DNA of 64,000 bases. Source: Sphingobium sp. 15-1. Its GTDB lineage: Bacteria; Pseudomonadota; Alphaproteobacteria; Sphingomonadales; Sphingomonadaceae. Position 1 is the first letter of the stretch. The number at the start of each line of letters is the position of its first letter. Below, piece by piece: positions 59,929 to 64,000 of this stretch. Location of the stretch: assembly GCF_013375535.1 (NCBI RefSeq), contig NZ_JABXJG010000001.1, positions 1,426,001-1,490,000 on the forward strand, in the 5' to 3' direction. Under the pieces are notes generated by a model that made no database searches, was not told the origin of the DNA, and worked only from the letters and a program-made list of their open reading frames with translations. A program made the translations under genes and the position numbers.

Positions 59929-60501
59929 TCAGCGCCCCTGCGCGGAAAGCTGGGCACGCAAATTGGCCAGCGTCCGCCCGTCGACCGTCGGCCGCGCGGG
60001 CGCCTCCTTCCCCTCGCGCAGCGTCCTGCGGTCCTTCTCCGGCGGCTCCACCACCCGCACCCTCACCGGCGCATGGCCCGTCGCCCCGATCCCCAACTGC
60101 TCCGCCGCCCCCCGCGACAGGTCGATGATCCGCCCCCGCCCGGCAAAGGGCCCGCGATCATTCACCCGCACCAGGATCGTCCGCCCCGTCTCCAGCGACG
60201 TCACCTCGACATAGCTCGGCAAGGGCAGGGTCGTATGCGCCGCCGTCACAGCCTTGGGCTGAAAGCGCTCCCCATTGGCGGTCTGGCTCCCGCTCTCATG
60301 CCCATACCAGCTCGCATAACCCAGATAGTCATAAGCCGGATCGACGGCAGGCACATAAGTCACCCCCCGCACCGCATAGGGCTTCCCCACCCGCACCGGC
60401 ACATCGCTCACCGGCCGGTACTTCACGCCCCCGCCGCAACCCGCCAACGCCACCGCGGCGGCCAGCGCCCCACACCGCATCCGAACCGAAATCCCGCTCA
60501 T
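59929..60501 (-). CDS. rlpA: RlpA-like septal ring lipoprotein (lytic transglycosylase)
   Basis: A 190-residue lipoprotein with the RlpA double-psi beta-barrel. The lipobox is ALAGC (Cys near residue 22). [20 protein letters not shown] and [20 protein letters not shown] are the catalytic domain signature; Glu and Asp in these blocks match the active site. It lacks a C-terminal SPOR domain, so it depends on another way to reach the septum. RlpA cuts naked glycan strands during division. The start ATG 60501 (MSGISVRM) faces uvrA. Confidence 0.87.
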   Translation of the reverse strand: MSGISVRMRCGALAAAVALAGCGGGVKYRPVSDVPVRVGKPYAVRGVTYVPAVDPAYDYLGYASWYGHESGSQTANGERFQPKAVTAAHTTLPLPSYVEVTSLETGRTILVRVNDRGPFAGRGRIIDLSRGAAEQLGIGATGHAPVRVRVVEPPEKDRRTLREGKEAPARPTVDGRTLANLRAQLSAQGR

Positions 60502-60601
60502 CCTCAAGCCCCTAGCCCAGCGGCCCGCCGGAGAAAAGCCGCCGCCTTTTCCTTTCACCGCACAGACCCTATCTTGCGCCCGCCCGAGCCTTGCTCTCAA
60601 A

Positions 60602-60616
60602 GAACAAATCTGGAAC
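60602..60616 (+). promoter_or_regulatory. LexA (SOS) box upstream of uvrA
   Basis: GAAC-AAATCTG-GAAC is an exact GAAC-N7-GAAC, the reverse of the alphaproteobacterial LexA site GTTC-N7-GTTC. It lies 11 bp before the uvrA start. Confidence 0.85.
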
Positions 60617-60627
60617 AACACGCCCCC

Positions 60628-63576
<2,949 letters not shown>

Positions 63577-63606
63577 AAGACGATCGGCAAGGGGGGAAGA
63601 CTTAGA

Positions 63607-64000
63607 ATGCCATTAGAGAAAACTGACGAAAGTTCGTTGATAATTGCAATAACTGAAGCCATTCAAAACGGAACTGCTTCAAAGCGTGGCCTCGTTCTTC
63701 CTGAAGAGTGGGGGAAAAACACTTATAAACTACTTAGCGAATCTGCGCAGAAGCATTTCAAGAAGGTTTTGGACGATGGCGGTTTAGAAGCGTTCATATT
63801 ACGCGAGTTGAATTACAACTACCGGCTGTCGGGCGACGAATTACCCGCTAATAAGATAAGAATTGCTGAAATGCCGTCGTTTTTGGACGCTTTAGCAACA
63901 GCCAAAAAAATAACCGCATTGCTCTCCAGTTTACCTAGGCAATATCGAATGATAGTTCGAGGGCCGGCAGAGCTTGGCGACAGACTAAATCGAAGTGACG
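63607..64000 (+). CDS. Partial AT-rich gene of unknown function
   Basis: An open frame from ATG 63607 to the right edge, about 131 residues without a stop. It reads MPLEKTDESSLIIAITEAIQ, then GLVLPEEWGKNTYKLLSESA and LPRQYRMIVRGPAELGDRLN, helical, with no signal peptide. GGGGGGAAG lies upstream. Its GC content is visibly lower than its neighbours, and it uses codons such as TTA, ATA and AAA that they avoid, suggesting horizontal acquisition. The family is not recognised; the remainder is outside the window. Confidence 0.62.
   Translation, partial: MPLEKTDESSLIIAITEAIQNGTASKRGLVLPEEWGKNTYKLLSESAQKHFKKVLDDGGLEAFILRELNYNYRLSGDELPANKIRIAEMPSFLDALATAKKITALLSSLPRQYRMIVRGPAELGDRLNRSD

Noticed and set aside
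59857..60627. N-terminal extension of uvrA in the same frame
   Set aside because: The open frame upstream of 60628 is Arg/Pro-rich, overlaps rlpA on the other strand, and lacks UvrA homology; the family start is [15 protein letters not shown].

Overview
The window is chromosomal DNA of a high-GC alphaproteobacterium, most likely a Sphingomonadaceae member (Sphingobium/Sphingomonas type). The evidence is protein content (TrcR/DUF1013, UrcA, DUF1192, a ClpA gene, an alphaproteobacterial GAAC-N7-GAAC LexA box, a TonB-dependent receptor, a Cys-to-Ser change in the first zinc finger of UvrA) and many short palindromic intergenic elements. No rRNA, tRNA, CRISPR array, insertion sequence or integrase was found.

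Layout. 1-24.8 kb is mostly housekeeping: the end of argC, a sorbosone-dehydrogenase-like enzyme, a DUF815 ATPase, Sua5/TsaC, msrA, a fadD-type acyl-CoA ligase, trcR, a glycosyltransferase/LpxH-like phosphoesterase pair, infC and thrS, a lone ExbD, a DUF898/M48 pair, a quinone oxidoreductase, clpA, a GST, a Bax-inhibitor-1 family protein, thpR, a Cu-Zn SOD-like lipoprotein and a major OmpA porin. 24.9-41.7 kb, on the minus strand, is a gene transfer agent (GTA) / defective prophage cluster in the order of the Rhodobacter capsulatus GTA: small and large terminase, portal, DUF6127, prohead protease, major capsid, gp6-gp7-gp8 connectors, major tail protein, two tail chaperones, a very short tape measure, gp12, gp13, gp14 peptidase, gp15 and a DUF2793 protein. 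There is no integrase, lysis or replication gene. Many of its genes are chained by ATGA overlaps, but the cluster is broken by palindromic repeats and three non-GTA genes (a GNAT, a glycine-zipper protein and an opposite-strand secreted protein). 41.8-63.6 kb returns to housekeeping: GST, a TonB-like protein, lnt, metK, trmB, a beta-helix protein, a TonB-dependent receptor with a ModE-like regulator, a LytS/LytTR two-component system, an UrcA protein, an RlpA lipoprotein and uvrA. An AT-richer gene of unknown function runs off the right edge.

The most unusual feature is a set of several families of palindromic elements. They lie between genes, nest inside one another (33.3, 36.0, 51.8 and 57.6-58.1 kb), supply stop codons or C-termini (prohead protease, histidine kinase), and in two cases sit in frame inside essential or conserved genes (lnt and uvrA). 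Regulatory reading gives three specific predictions: LexA control of uvrA, ModE-type control of the TonB receptor, and a TTTACG/CGTAAA operator at fadD. The GTA cluster also appears to carry its large TIM-barrel-like domain on gp12 rather than gp15.
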